A stretch of DNA of 64,000 nucleotides from Ariolimax columbianus (GCA_036924085.1 JAVGWX010000013.1:65329157-65393156), one strand, 5' to 3'; counted from the first letter of the stretch, positions 18,491 through 29,165 are shown. Program-made: numbers and translations. The notes: generated by a model not told the origin, from the letters alone.

Positions 18491-20414
18491 ATTTTGATGA
18501 AAATCATGATACAAAACATTAACTATTTTAACTAAGAAGTTTAACTTTGTCTTACACAATGGGATATTTTTATCACTCCAGCTTTGTATTCTCGATATAG
18601 TCTCTGCACTTGATTACCGCATTCGATACATTGGTACTTCGTCATAGTTTTTTATGTACAATACATTCATAATCCATTAAAAAGCAAATGAATTTGAATG
18701 GTTCTGCACAATTTCCGTTGGCGTTACAATGTTGACCGTTCAGTGTTCCTCTTCTGCTAACTGGTAAATAAAAAAGTTCTGACTTTGCTGAAACTTTTTT
18801 TTAAAAATTGTAGTATTCATAAATTGAATAGTGAATCATTATACAATTTAATTTAATCACTACAATCAATAATAATTGAATTACTTTCTTTTAGATAATA
18901 GAACATGTGGGATTTCTCAGAAAATATTTTTTATCCCGTTGTATAAACAGTTGTTGGTTTTATAATAAAACGTGTATCCCTTACTCCACTTCCGGCTTTT
19001 CGTGTGGACCAAAACATGTAAACTGAAAAGCTGTCAGTTTTAAATGCAGTATGTGAATACATAGCAGTGTGACACGGCATATGTGTTATTGTTAGATGTA
19101 AGAAGTAGAATACATTGTGGCTATATTTTTGGGGTGGGTAGCTTACACTTATTGGCTATCTATGCTTTTTTATTTACGTATTTGTGGCAGACTTAGTTAC
19201 TGACAACAGCCAAGTACCGGCCCTCCTAGTCAGGCTAGTGGCAGTTGAGTTAGTAACTAACTTAGTTTTAATTAGACGTTTAGTTACACTTGACTTAACT
19301 TAGTTACAGTGTAGTGTAGTAGTTACTAAGTTAGTGTTTTAAAATTTGACTACCTACAGTACACTGTAGTGTACCGAGTACAGTCTTAGTCTACTAAAGT
19401 AAAACGTAAAGTACTACAGCCAAGTCAACATTGAACATACCTTGGCTTGCCTGAGCTTGACCTGTCTACTCTATAGTCTATTCTATTACTCTATATCTGT
19501 TATTGTTGAAGATTATTGGCTTAAAATTTCTACAAAATGGAATGGCCATCCCTGTGCCAGTATGCCCAACCCACCTGAGTTGCCTCTTATGAAATGTTTG
19601 GCGGGTGAAAGTTTTACTATTCTTTGCTCCTAGTTTTGGACTCTGATAACACTCGGCATAATCAATGCGTGTTGAATGAGGTGCATTAAATCAATTTTCT
19701 CTCTCCTAATTATAATAAGTTGGGAGAGGGGACTAGCATCTGACTGATTATGCAATGGAGCAATGTGAGGCACATTAGTAAGCTTACCGCTGTTGGGATT
19801 ACAGTATCGATCCCCACTTTATTGATACACTCATACATCCCATATGAGAATGTGGAGTGAAGTTTTGATTAGTATGTTTCACATGACTTTGTCCTTTCTC
19901 CCCACCTCATCATGTGAAAATATATGACTATTATAATCAACCACTGCAAAAGTTTGGATACCGGCTTCCTGTAAGTGTAAAGGGGCCAACTGTAGTTGAA
20001 ACCCATGATTCACATTGAAGCGAAAAGGGGATTGATTGCAAATGCTTAGAAACATGCTTCTTTTAACAGGAGGCATCATGTACTGGCTTATGCTTCACAT
20101 TGGAACAAAAATAAACATCACCAGAACTGCAATGATATGAATTGCAGGAAGCACGAGAGGAATAACTTTGTCGAGAATTATAGAAACCTCAATGAAAATT
20201 ATGAACCACACCAGGGGGACTACAAAGACCATGTTAAGTGTAGGGAGTTTGCTGCTGTCCTTAAGATGCTATCATATGTCATAGTTACTAACTGCTTCAT
20301 AAGTCTTTGTCTAAAGATTTAAGAACAAGCAATAAGCCAGAGATTTAAGAACAAACAAATTAGATATTTAAACATCTTATCCAAATTTAGTTTAATGGAT
20401 ATTTTTTCATGCAG
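18491..20414. other. Upstream region of POP7, no gene seen
   Basis: The sequence is AT-rich and contains no coding region I can support. It should contain the POP7 promoter, but no TATA box or initiator could be chosen with confidence. A cluster of short palindromes occupies 19190-19430 (see separate entry). Confidence 0.4.
19190..19430. repeat. TTAGTTAC/GTAACTAA palindrome cluster
   Basis: Variants of TTAGTTAC and ACTAAGT recur on both strands. They include the hairpins AGTTAGTAACTAACT (19248-19262) and GTACACTGTAGTGTAC (19359-19374). The cluster lies about 1.1 kb upstream of the POP7 start codon. Function is unknown. Confidence 0.5.
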
Positions 20415-20422
20415 ACTAGAAA

Positions 20423-20493
20423 ATGCAAGCTTCCGGGTCTAGACACAATGCAGATGAGGATGAATACACTCTGCATAAACGTCTCCCACCAAG
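20423..20493 (+). CDS. POP7: POP7 (Rpp20) coding exon 1
   Basis: The exon encodes the first 23 residues and two bases of the next codon: MQASGSRHNADEDEYTLHKR, then LPP. The ATG has an A at -3. The exon ends AAG|GTAATT, a good splice donor, in phase 2. YTLHKRLPP matches the YTLRKRLP block near the N-terminus of animal Rpp20. Just upstream, TTTTTTCATGCAG ending at 20414 looks like a 3' splice acceptor. A 5' UTR intron or trans-splice site is therefore possible, and the out-of-frame ATG at 20409 would then be removed. Confidence 0.88.
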
Positions 20494-21069
20494 GTAATTG
20501 TGCTATGTTTGTATTTGTTTCTAGAAATGTGCCGAACCCCCATAAATTGTGATCGATAATGAAAACAGATTGTTTAAAATTCTTCGGGATGGTAGGGGGA
20601 AAAGTTTGCTGTTTATACTGTTTGGTTGGTCCTTTCCTCTACTGACAGCCTGGATAGCTTTTTGTTTCTTCTAAAAGTATGTGTTTCACATGTCTTTGCA
20701 ATCTGCTTGTCCAATGAACTCTTTGTCTTTTTATTTTAGTTCGGATAACACAATGGGATAAGTGTATCAATGGTACTGGAAATTGTGTTATGAAATAAGG
20801 GGCAGGGTAAGTACAATAATAGATTTGTAGTTTTCAAGTTCATTATCTCTTTTAGTTTTCTTTTTAATAGCCATTTTTGACCTGTTAACTGACTTGCCCT
20901 CATATATCTGATCAATATATTTAATGTTGAGGAATACATAGCATTATTGGCAGTGATTTCTCTGTTTATTAATATTCCAGAACTCGCATCCATTAAGCAA
21001 TATTGATTCTATATAACATTACAAGGCTCCCTGTATAACCTTTATTGTCAGACACATCTTGATTGGTAT

Positions 21070-21330
21070 GTTTCTCTTCTTATCTATTATTTTGTAGTCT
21101 CACTTTCTACCGGGTTGTAGCCCAGTGTTGTGGAATGTATTTGTTTTTCACCTCTCTTGTGACCAGAGTATGGCCGTTTCCCCCCACATTTTTGGCAGGT
21201 CTCGTTTACACTGTCCACCTTTTTCTCGGTCTACCTCTCGCCCTTCTTTCTTATAGTCTTCTGCAGAAGGTTGCATGAACAGAGTGGTCTGGTTGCATTC
21301 TCACAATGTGGCCAAAACCAATAATTTCTC
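21070..21330 (-). mobile_element. RTE-like LINE C-terminal tail
   Basis: The minus translation reads FGHIVRMQPDHSV, RRARGRPRKRWT and, near the end, KNKYIPQHWATTR. The same ending occurs at 62590-62800. It is a dead 3' fragment within the POP7 intron, opposite to the gene. Confidence 0.7.
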
Positions 21331-21383
21331 TGTTTTTCGATGTACTGTAGGCAGGAAATTGTTCCAACCTTCTCCTAAGGATG

Positions 21384-21630
21384 CAGTGGTTAGCAAGTTG
21401 GCTTCACATCTGAGTGGTCCTGGGTTCATTCCCCAGTTGAGGCGGAAATGTTTTTCAGACCGCATCGACTACCGGGTAAACCCAGCCTTAAATTGGTACC
21501 AGTTCAGTCCGGGAAGTAAAAGCTACGAGGAAGAGGAGATGGCTACCGCCCTCATATGCCTTGAAATGTGAGATCCCTAATATCTCACACCCCTACAGCA
21601 GCAATGCTATGGGTTTACTTTACTTTTTTT
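21384..21630 (+). mobile_element. SINE-E copy 1 (tRNA-derived), in the POP7 intron
   Basis: The head CAGTGGTTAGCAAGTTGGC and B-box-like GGGTTCATTCCCC are followed by the body CAGACCGC, AGGAAGAGGAGATGGCTACC and CTATGGGTTTACTTTAC. It aligns with 25409-25657 and 51396-51660. The 5' end is truncated relative to the 51396 copy. Confidence 0.85.
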
Positions 21631-21634
21631 TTTC

Positions 21635-22106
21635 CTGAATATCCGTATTTGAATTTCTGTCTCTTCTGCTTTTGTTAGTGTGCTTTTGTAGGCACCACAT
21701 TTTCCAGGTAACTTTTGTTCCTGGGCCCTATTCAATGCCCATGTTTGACACTGGTAGCACAATAGTATGTTTCTTATTTTCTGAAAGTTGGCTATTTGCT
21801 AGTGCCATTATTTTGTTTATTTCTGTTGTACTTTTTCAGTATCCAAATTATGTTGTTTGTTTTTATATCTTTCCCCCTAACTTCATCTCACATTTATTAT
21901 ATGTTTTTTCCTTTTGTTCATCTGTTTTTGTATATATTAAGACTTATCTTCAGCTATAAGCACTGTATTACATTGAATTATCTGCCATGAGTCATCGACT
22001 CATGGTGGTGGCCCTGGAATCAGACTGCACTATTGTAGTCTTGCTGAGAGAATAGGGATTGTAGTGCGAAGACAAACCCAGTACCGATTGTAGCTGGCCC
22101 CTTTAT
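21635..22106. other. Intron sequence with a SINE-C fragment at 21995-22106
   Basis: Most of this T-rich intronic stretch has no recognised content. From 21995 it carries part of SINE-C (GAGAGAATAGGGATTGTAG and neighbours), truncated at both ends. Confidence 0.5.
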
Positions 22107-22544
22107 CAGTCTGTTTCCAAGCTAGTCTGTCTGTTTTCAAACTAGTCAGTCTGTTTCCAAACTAGTCAGTCTGTTTCCAAGCAAGTCAGTCTGTTTCAAA
22201 GCAAGTCAGTCTGTTTCCAAGCAAGTCAGTCTGTTTTCAAAGCTAGCCAGTCTTGTTTCCAAACTAGTCAGTCTGTTTCCAAGCAAGCCAGTCTGTTTCC
22301 AAGCTAGTCAGTCTGTTTCAAAGCAAGCCAGTCTGTTTCCAAGCTGGTCAGTCTGTTTCCAAACTAGTCAGTCTGTTTCCAAGCTAGTCTGTCTGTTACC
22401 AAGCTGGTCAATCTGTTACCAAGCTGGTCAGTCTGTTTCCAAACTAGTCAGTCTGTTTCCAAGCTAGTCAGTCTGTTTCCAAGCTAGTCTGTCTGTTACC
22501 AAGCTGGTCAGTCTGTTTCCAAGCAAGCCAGTCTGTTTCCAAGC
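22107..22544 (+). repeat. 20-bp minisatellite, ~22 units, POP7 intron
   Basis: The unit is CAGTCTGTTTCCAAGCTAGT with variants such as AAACTAGT, AAGCAAGC, AAGCTGGT and a TTACC form. The units are contiguous with no unique spacers, so it is not CRISPR-like. The subtypes are interleaved, suggesting unequal exchange. Confidence 0.92.
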
Positions 22545-22829
22545 ATTTGCAATCATTCATCTTCTTGCTCCATGTGAAGCATAGATTTTATCTCCATCTT
22601 TTTTAATCATATTTCTGAGCTTTTGCAGGAACTATTTGCGCAGATTATTAATCCTATTTTTAAGGTTTTTCTGGTGACTATCTATGCCGATTGTTAATCT
22701 TGTTCTCAAGTTATTCTGATAACTGTTTATGCAGATTTTTATTTCTATTCTCAAGTTTTTCTCAAAACTGTTTAGGCAGATGATTGTTAATCCTATTATT
22801 TTCTAGGTTTTTTGTGTGTGACTGTTTAT
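22545..22829. other. Intron sequence, degenerate ~60-bp repetition
   Basis: Blocks such as TTAATCCTATTTTTAAGGTTTTT and GACTGTTTATGCAGATT recur roughly every 60 bp from about 22600. They resume after the RTE-like insert at 23430-23520, which suggests a weak satellite split by that insert. Confidence 0.5.
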
Positions 22830-23400
22830 ACATATTGTTAATCCTATTTCTGAGCTTTTGTGGTGACTGTTTATCTTGAGCGTAGCTGTTGGTCCCAACT
22901 TCGTCTCCAACGGACCCTGTCGGGCCATGGAAGTCCAGAGGCATCTCGGATGTTGTTGTGTACAGCAAGGGAGTCTGACTAACGCATTGGAAGTCTTCCT
23001 CACTTGTCTCTTTTTGTCTCGGGGGTAATAGACTGCTGTTGCAGTGCTCCATCGACCATTGTTTCGTTGCAACATGTGACCTGCCTATCTATGGTTTGTC
23101 TTGTCTGCATAGATTACTGCATCATTCACCAAGGACATTCATTATATCTCAGAATTGTGGGGCTTTTGAATACCTTGGTCCTGAGAGGGATTCCAACCAT
23201 GCGTCTCTCAAGAGAGGTCCAGGACACTCTCAATTTGTCCTCTGGTGATTCTGTTAGTGTCCATGTCTCAGCACTGTAGTACATAGCAGGGAGCACAGTG
23301 GAATTGAAGAGAGAGGCTTGTAGGTTCTGATCTTGGCAACCGTCCTGGACCGTTTTGATGGATGAGAAGGATGCCAAGCCCACTCTGCGATGTCTTTTGT
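22830..23400 (-). mobile_element. RTE-like LINE C-terminal fragment
   Basis: The minus frame encodes SLFNSTVLPAMYYSAETWTL, LERRMVGIPLR and, frameshifted, NNGRWSTATAVYYPRDKKRQ. This is the characteristic tail of RTE-type reverse transcriptases (Y-ETW, MLG--LRD, GRW---V--W-PRD-KR). It is degenerate and antisense in the POP7 intron. Confidence 0.8.
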
Positions 23401-23630
23401 CAAATCAGTTAAACCTAATTCCGAGGTTTTTTTTTTTTTGTGCAGTGACTATTTACGCAGATTGTTAATCCTATTTTCAAGCTTTTTGCGAGGACTTTAC
23501 ACAGATTATTAATTCTATTTCCTCCTAATTTTATTTCTGTTCCTGGCCGTTCTCATATTCTTGTCTATAAATTGTCGTTAATGTTAAACTGTTTGAATGC
23601 ATAATCAAAATTTTTTTTCAATATCACCAG

Positions 23631-23979
23631 ATTTCCACAGCGGCACAACGAAGTGTACATTTCTGAGAAAACTAACTTTAAAGCCCAGGAATCTAAATGT
23701 CAAAAGCTGCTCGACTCTGGGAATGAGGTCATTATTCACGGCCTTGGCAAGGCAGTGAACAGAGCTATCAACCTAGCTCTTCAGCTCCAAGAAAAAGGTG
23801 TCGGCACCCTCCAGCTCTGTGCCCAGACATCCACTGTGGATCTCGTTGATGACCTTTTACCTGAGACCGATGAAGGCGAGGCAAAGACATCAGTGAGAAG
23901 TAATTCAGCTATTCATATTCGTGTGTGCAGGTCAGAGGTCGTTGCTGTTCAGCCACTAACAGAGGCTGCGGAAACATGA
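23631..23979 (+). CDS. POP7: POP7 (Rpp20) coding exon 2 and stop
   Basis: The exon encodes residues 24-139 of the ribonuclease P/MRP subunit p20, an Alba-fold protein that pairs with Rpp25 on the RNA of RNase P (pre-tRNA 5' processing) and RNase MRP (rRNA processing). Family landmarks in order are EVYISEKTNFKAQ, CQKLLDSG, the core IIHGLGKAVNRAINLALQLQ, LCAQTSTVDLVDDL, PETDEGE and the C-terminal NSAIHIRV. The spliced protein is 139 residues, close to the usual 140. The stop TGA is at 23977-23979 and a polyadenylation signal AATAAA follows at 24034-24039. The frame is intact, so the gene looks functional. Confidence 0.93.
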
Positions 23980-24033
23980 GGAACATATTCTGTGGCATAA
24001 TTATGTTGTGCGTCTGAAGAAATACGACCCAAA

Positions 24034-24039
24034 ATAAAT
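24034..24039 (+). terminator. POP7: POP7 polyadenylation signal
   Basis: A canonical AATAAA lies 55 bp after the stop codon, giving a short 3' UTR. Confidence 0.7.
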
Positions 24040-24295
24040 TTTATTTATGTACAAAAAATATTTGGATGAGTGTACCTAAACAGAAAGATTACTAAATGAG
24101 TGTGACAAAAGTGAGAGGGAAAATTAGAGTGAAATAAAAATAGAAAAATAAAATGCCTTTATAAAATATGAGAGGGTGGTTGTTATTAGAGAATGAAAAG
24201 GAAAGAGAGAATGAGCATTAAATGGGAAGAGGGTTATTCCCCAGTTGAATATGCTGAGATATTGAATAAATCAATATAAACTTTAGTTGTCTTTC

Positions 24296-24450
24296 CTCAC
24301 ATCCCGAGCGCGCTGATGAAGGTGGACCGGAGTCCTCCAGGCGGTTGTGTTATGCTTGACTTCATCTGCGTGTTGCTCACTGCTATGGGGATCACGCCGA
24401 TCCTTCACCTCGTTACCTGGGCTGCCATGACAACATTCTGTTTCCAGGGA
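24296..24450 (-). mobile_element. SINE-D fragment
   Basis: The minus-strand order TGGAAACAG, CAGCCCAGGTAACGAGG, GATCCCCATAGCAGTGAG, GATGAAGTCAAGC, CACCTTCATCAGCGC matches the other SINE-D copies. The CAA tail is lost. Confidence 0.75.
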
Positions 24451-24523
24451 GAGCTATGAGGAAACCCAGCTGAGTGTCTTGGCCGGTATGTTTTGCTTGA
24501 CTGGACGTTAGTCTTTCTCCCCT

Positions 24524-24672
24524 ATCCAGATTAGATATTAGGAAATATTTTTCTTTAGCCAGAGTGATGCCACAGGAAGTAGTGGAGGCGAGGACAATTA
24601 TTGCATTTAAGAATAGATTGGATGTGCATAGCTTTTAGAGCAAGAAAATGTAAATGAAACTGGTTGTTCTAA
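24524..24672 (+). mobile_element. CR1-like LINE 3' end with internal deletion
   Basis: It begins CCAGATTAGATATTAGG and continues with the VVEARTI-AFKNRLDVHSF block. The stem-loop is reduced by deletion of the inner stem. Confidence 0.75.
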
Positions 24673-24732
24673 ACATATAGTGACACACAATATAAAAGAT
24701 GTGGAAGAACTAGCCAAAGATCAAGAGTCTGA

Positions 24733-24985
24733 GACTGAAGATGCAACACAGTCAATGAGCTGACGGCAGCCAGCGACTCATAGCTGGCTGTATCAGAGTC
24801 AGGAAACCAAAGCTAGCCAAAACCCTATTCTGCATCCAAGTGGCTGCAATAGTGTAGTCTGGCTAATTGAATAGGGATCACAGTAGGAAGGCAAACCTGG
24901 CGCCCCAAAAAAAGGCATCTGTAACTGGATGTGTCGGGCAGATATTGCAGCCTTGTACAAATGCCGAAGAATAAAATTATCAAGA
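24733..24985 (+). mobile_element. SINE-C copy 1
   Basis: Head GACTGAAGATGCAACACAG, middle TAGTGTAGTCTGGCTAA and GAATAGGGATCACAG, and core CTGGATGTGTCGGGC. The core is shortened by loss of the GAAAGGTGC block. Related copies lie at 28057, 44948 and 57363. Confidence 0.8.
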
Positions 24986-24999
24986 ATCTTATGAAGATG

Positions 25000-25366
25000 A
25001 GAGCGACTTTCTGTAAAGGACATGCTGGATGATAATAATGAAGAAATTAAAATGTTGAACGGAATTGGAATGTATTTTGGGAATATTTATAATTAATTTT
25101 ATCACTACAGAAGTCTTGCTGCTGGCGATTATTACATGCTACAGTGGATAAACCTCTAGCTCTATTTGTGTCCCATGTCTTAAAAAGTCTTTGTAGCTGC
25201 AAGAGGGTTGCGCAGCAAGAGAGAGACAAAGAAGAAAATTTATACACCGTGTGAGTGAGACACTGAAGAAACCCGGATAGACAACATCAGTGTCACATCT
25301 GGTCCACAAAAGAAAACTAAACCTCTGCATGACGTCTAGAAAAGAGAAGAATTTGAGGTTATTTAA
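25000..25366. other. Unassigned
   Basis: Short frames only. Nothing is recognised before the MITE at 25367. Confidence 0.3.
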
Positions 25367-25735
25367 CCCTTGACTGTCTGATCAAATATATTCAATTTTG
25401 AATTAACAGTGGTTAGCGTGCTGGCTTCGTATCTGAGCGGTCCTGGGTTCATTCCCCAGTTGAAGCGGTAGCATTTTTTCAGACCGCAATGGTTCCTGGG
25501 TCGACCCAGCCTTAAATGGGTACCGGTTGAGTCTGGGAAGTAAAAGCCGCGAGGGAGAGGAGATGGCTACCGCCCTTATATAGCCGAGCCTTTGAAATGT
25601 GAGATCGCTAACACCTCACACCCCTACGGCAGTAATACTATGGGTTACTTTACTTTTATTAACACTTCCCAATTTGGTTTAATTGATTTGACAGACACTA
25701 ATCTAATAAAATAGGCCAGACTGTAAAGGTTAATA
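25367..25735. mobile_element. piggyBac-like MITE, split by SINE-E
   Basis: The ends are inverted: TTAACCCTTGACTGTCTG at the left, and at the right, on the minus strand, TTAACCTTTACAGTCTGG. Both carry TTAA, the usual piggyBac target. With SINE-E removed the element is about 110 bp, so it is a non-coding miniature. Related right ends occur near 46405 and 52577. Confidence 0.6.
25409..25657 (+). mobile_element. SINE-E copy 2, nested in the MITE
   Basis: A 7-bp TSD ATTAACA lies at 25402-25408 and 25658-25664. It carries GTGGTTAGCGTGCTGGCTTCG, GGGTTCATTCCCC, the AGGAGATGGCTACCGCCC block and CTATGGGTTACTTTAC. Confidence 0.88.
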
Positions 25736-26018
25736 CAGGTTTATAAGAGAATCAAGGGATGAATTAGACTATAACTAGTTTTTTAAAGTCCAGCCGTCTA
25801 CAAGAACAAGAGGGCACAGCTGCAAATTAATGAAAGAAAGGTTCAGATTAGATACCAGGAAATATTTTTTTAGTCACAGAGTGGTGAATGCTTGAAATAG
25901 GGGAGGCAGGGTCAATTAATGCATTCAAAAATAAATTGGATGCGCATAGTTTTTAGAAGTAGAAGAAACTGGTTGTATACTGACTCTGCCGTCTTCAAAA
26001 CCAGTATAAAGATGTTAA
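25736..26018 (+). mobile_element. CR1-like LINE, 3' fragment
   Basis: It runs from an IQVYKRI-like codon block through RGHSCKL, RKYFFSHRVVNAW and the terminal stem-loop to GATGTTAAGTTAA. It has several small deletions and stops. Confidence 0.8.
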
Positions 26019-26660
26019 GTTAAAGTGGATAGAAGAAGAATTTAGCTGGCAAAAGACATGCCTCATAAAACCGCAAACAAACAACATATGTTCTAGCAAC
26101 AACTTCATGCAAGAAGGCCAAATGCTCCCAATTGAACAACAAAAATAAAGTAACAACAAGGCAATCAGTTACAAGGGCTGGTGATATAAGTACTATGTAT
26201 GAATGTATGTTTAAACATTTTACAACATTATAATGAAAGTAAGTCTAAAAATATCAGGAACAAAAAAAAAATCAAGTGTGAAAACAGCAGTAACAAAAGA
26301 GGTCTTCTATATCACATGGGTGAGCTAGGATGTTTCTTCGAATTCTTCTCTTGCTGCGGCATTTGTTCGCCAGGGGGGTTTTGAAGGGCCTAGGAATTTA
26401 TGGCTACTGACCCAAGCAGTAGCCATGATTTATTCAGGCTTGGTTTTAATTTTAACTCTGTTAAATAATAAACATTTGCTTTAAAAAGGTTTGAACCCTT
26501 AGAACCACTCAGCCAGTCGCACCTCAGTCATTATAAGATAGTACGTTTGAAATTTCATATCAGCCTTTAAATGCAAGGAGGGTCAGGCTACCCTGAAAAT
26601 ATATAAGATAACTGTGAGCCTTTAAAATACACAGATAAAGCCCAACTGTGATTAGTTAAG
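26019..26660. other. Unassigned AT-rich stretch
   Basis: No gene, SINE head or terminal repeat is recognised. Confidence 0.35.
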
Positions 26661-26669
26661 TAGGTAATC

Positions 26670-27400
26670 AGCTTTGGAGGTTCTCTTCCAGCCTGCCCCT
26701 GGGGAGCCGGACAACGAACTAAACATTACTTTACAGAACCAACGTCTCCAGGCAGTCGCTAGCTTCATCTACCTAGGTGGTACCCTCAGTAGACAGACGA
26801 ATATTGCCTGTGAGGTTAATAACAGGATTGCTAAGGCAAGCTCTGCGTTTAGGAGACTTCGAGCAAACATCTGGAACTGACAAGGCATCAGTGTCGCCAC
26901 TAAGATAAAAGTGTTTCGTGCTGTGGTATTATCCACTCTGCTGCATGTGTGTGCGACATGGACAGTGTACAGCCGACAGCTCAACTGTTTTCACTTGAGT
27001 TGTCTGCTCAGGCTGTTCAGGATGAGGTTGCAGGACAAAGTGCGTAACTGAAATTCTTAGAAATTACAGCATATTGAGCAGCGATATACTTCTGAAATTG
27101 ACTCAGCTCAGATGAACTCAACATGTTGTTCGCATGCCAGATGAGCACATCCCCAAGCAGCTGTGCTCAAAGGTGAGCTCAAAACTGGCAGGAGGGCAGA
27201 AGAAATGCTATAGAGACTCCTTGAAAGTGTCTCTGAAATGCTTCAATATTGATGCCACCTCCTGGAAGATGCATGCACAAAACTGTGCCACCTGGCAAGA
27301 TATTATCACAACTACATTCGTCTGCCAATGAAATGGACAGATGATTTGCATCACACCCTTGGACCATCGCAGTACTCTAGGGACACAGATGGATTCAAGC
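26670..27400 (+). mobile_element. LINE reverse-transcriptase C-terminal fragment
   Basis: The first frame (26670-26880) reads LQAVASFIYLGGTLSRQTNI and NNRIAKASSAFRRLRANIWN. Stop-broken continuation gives VFRAVVLSTLLHVCATWTVY, then in another frame HVVRMPDEHIPKQL and KKCYRDSLKVSLKCFNIDA. This is the thumb and C-terminal part of an endonuclease-type LINE, related to 44055-44480. The catalytic domain is absent. Confidence 0.78.
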
Positions 27401-27419
27401 AGCTTTTGGCTACCTGACA

Positions 27420-28050
27420 TCAGGCAATCTTGCCTGATTGAATAGCAGGATTCAAGTAAATTGGTTATATCAGGGCATGATTATCATGGTGTGGCAGATG
27501 GGGTGAGATTAATCATGATAACGACTGAATTATTTTGAATTACTGTGTATCTGTTCGAACTTTAGTATTTTTTTAAACAGCTAAAATAATGATACAATCA
27601 TTTATTTTTATAAAGGAATGAACCAATAAAAATTTACAAGATATACAAAACAAAATATTACAACAAAGATTGCACAAACACATATTCCCTTTGTCATGTG
27701 GAGCGTATCCTGGTCATTCGATGACATGACTACATCCGCAACGTGGAGGTCTCGGCTAAAATAGGCGTCCACCCAATCTCCGAAACACTTGACAGCTGCC
27801 GAGTTTCTTCGTTCGATCATGTTGTACAGCAGGACAACCCCGGCCCACAAGATACAATACAAGTCGTTCTTCTGTGCCAAATGTCATCCCTCAACCGACT
27901 GAAGAGGCTGTCCCCACACAGTATGGTTCCAGCAGATAGCAACCTCCACCTCCGCTCTGGACGAAGCCTAGAATCATGCCACAGCAGAGAGGATGTGGCC
28001 GGCCGACACAACAGGCCTTAGGCGTCTAAGCGATTATTATTACTATATGG
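27420..28050. other. Unassigned; three frames open at 27740-27980
   Basis: A GC-richer block at about 27700-28020 is open in several frames on both strands. The minus frame includes NDLYCILWAGVVLLYNMIER and DAYFSRDLHVADV. I recognise no family in any frame, so neither strand is chosen. An old exon or a transposon fragment are both possible. Confidence 0.3.
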
Positions 28051-28056
28051 AAAGCC

Positions 28057-28330
28057 TGGGGACTGAAGATGCAGCACAGCAGCTGGCTGCTTGCCTCAGG
28101 TTTAGCGAAGCAGAGCTGACAAAGACCCTATTCCACCTCCAATGAACAGCCCTGGAAACAGCCTGCACTAGTGTAGTCTGGCTAAGAGAATAGGGATCAC
28201 AATGGAAAGGCAGACAAAGAACCCAAAAATGTCAGCTGAAACAAGATGTCTTAGGCTGTAAGGTACAGATATCGCAGCTTCGCTGTGAACTATGACAAAA
28301 ATGTCAAAGAAAAAGAAAGAATATGTTTCT
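28057..28330 (+). mobile_element. SINE-C copy 2
   Basis: Head GGGGACTGAAGATGCAGCAC, middle CCTGGAAACAGCCTGCACTAG and TAGTCTGGCTAAGAGAATAGGG, core GCTGTAAGGTACAGATATCGCAG, ending in an AAAGAAAAAGAAAG run. Confidence 0.85.
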
Positions 28331-28549
28331 GTCACTGAAATGAGAAAGCCCAAATGGACCACACCCTCTCCCTATTTATAACATAATTAATTAATGATTT
28401 AAACAAATTGAGTCAGTAAATATTATTTATGGACAACAAATAGTTCAACATTTTTGTAGACTTCAGAAAAATTACATAGTTACATGCATTTTTAGCCTTT
28501 GTGACTATAAATGTCTTCGGCGTTCGTCCTGAGGACGTTTGTGACATGT

Positions 28550-29165
28550 CATACTTTACTGTGAGGTTGTGATATCTGCGCCTTTCGGTCTGACATTTTT
28601 GTGACTGGATTTGCTTCCCTCTTCCATTCCTAATCTGGGGCCGAAGATGCCAGCAACCCATTGCTGGGATCAGGATCAGCGAACCACAACCAGACTCAAG
28701 ACCTATTCCGACTCCAAGTGATGGCCCTAGTACCCTAGATGGCATTAGTGTAGTCTCGCTAAGGGATAGAGATAGCAGCGGGAAGCGAAACCCGATACTA
28801 AAAAAAGTCAGCTGAAATTGGATGAACGTCGAAGAATATCCATAATCTCTTGAGTCAGACTGTGTACTTCCAGGGCCACTACTTGGTGGTGGAATAGGGT
28901 CTTGGTAATTCACCCCAATGCATGCAGCCAGGTATGAGTCACTGGCTGTTGTCAGGTCATTCGCTGCTGCATCTTTGACCCTCAATCTAAATCTAAATGT
29001 AATGAATTTTATCCTAGTTTTCACTTTGAGGGCAGCGTTGCTGTTTGTGTTTGTAATCATGAAAAGGCAAGACAGTACGCCTATAAACCCATTAAAAATT
29101 GTTCTGCTGTAGTCGGATGCACTGGACAGTTCAGGTGCAAAAAACTGTACAACGCACTCTGCCTT
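28550..29165. mobile_element. Cluster of SINE-C pieces in both orientations
   Basis: A minus tail piece at 28550-28590, a plus copy at 28640-28835, a minus head at 28860-28990 and a core piece near 29100-29165 lie together. They are all SINE-C/B-like (GGGGCCGAAGATGCC, GCGCCTTTCGGTCTGAC and the inverse head). Part of the block is a head-to-head arrangement. Confidence 0.65.

Larger units (their letters stand above)
20494..23630 (+). other. POP7: POP7 intron (3137 bp, phase 2)
   Basis: The intron runs from GTAATT to an acceptor preceded by a T-rich tract and ending ATATCACCAG. This acceptor rather than the nearby TTTCCACAG at 23640 is chosen. It completes the split codon as AGA and gives RFPQRHNEVYI, which aligns with the expected family sequence without a gap. 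The intron contains a minus LINE tail (21070-21330), SINE-E (21384-21630), a SINE-C scrap (21995-22106), a 20-bp minisatellite and an RTE-like tail. Confidence 0.8.

Noticed and set aside
22107..22544. CRISPR-like array
   Set aside because: The units are directly contiguous with no unique spacers, in a eukaryotic intron. The same applies to 56198-56985.
23638..23641. TTTCCACAG as the POP7 exon 2 acceptor
   Set aside because: Using it would put the downstream Rpp20 sequence out of frame with exon 1. The acceptor 10 bp earlier restores the frame and the family alignment.
27608..28021. Possible host exon on either strand
   Set aside because: Several frames are open and no family is recognised. 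Splice-like sites are weak, so it was left as unassigned.
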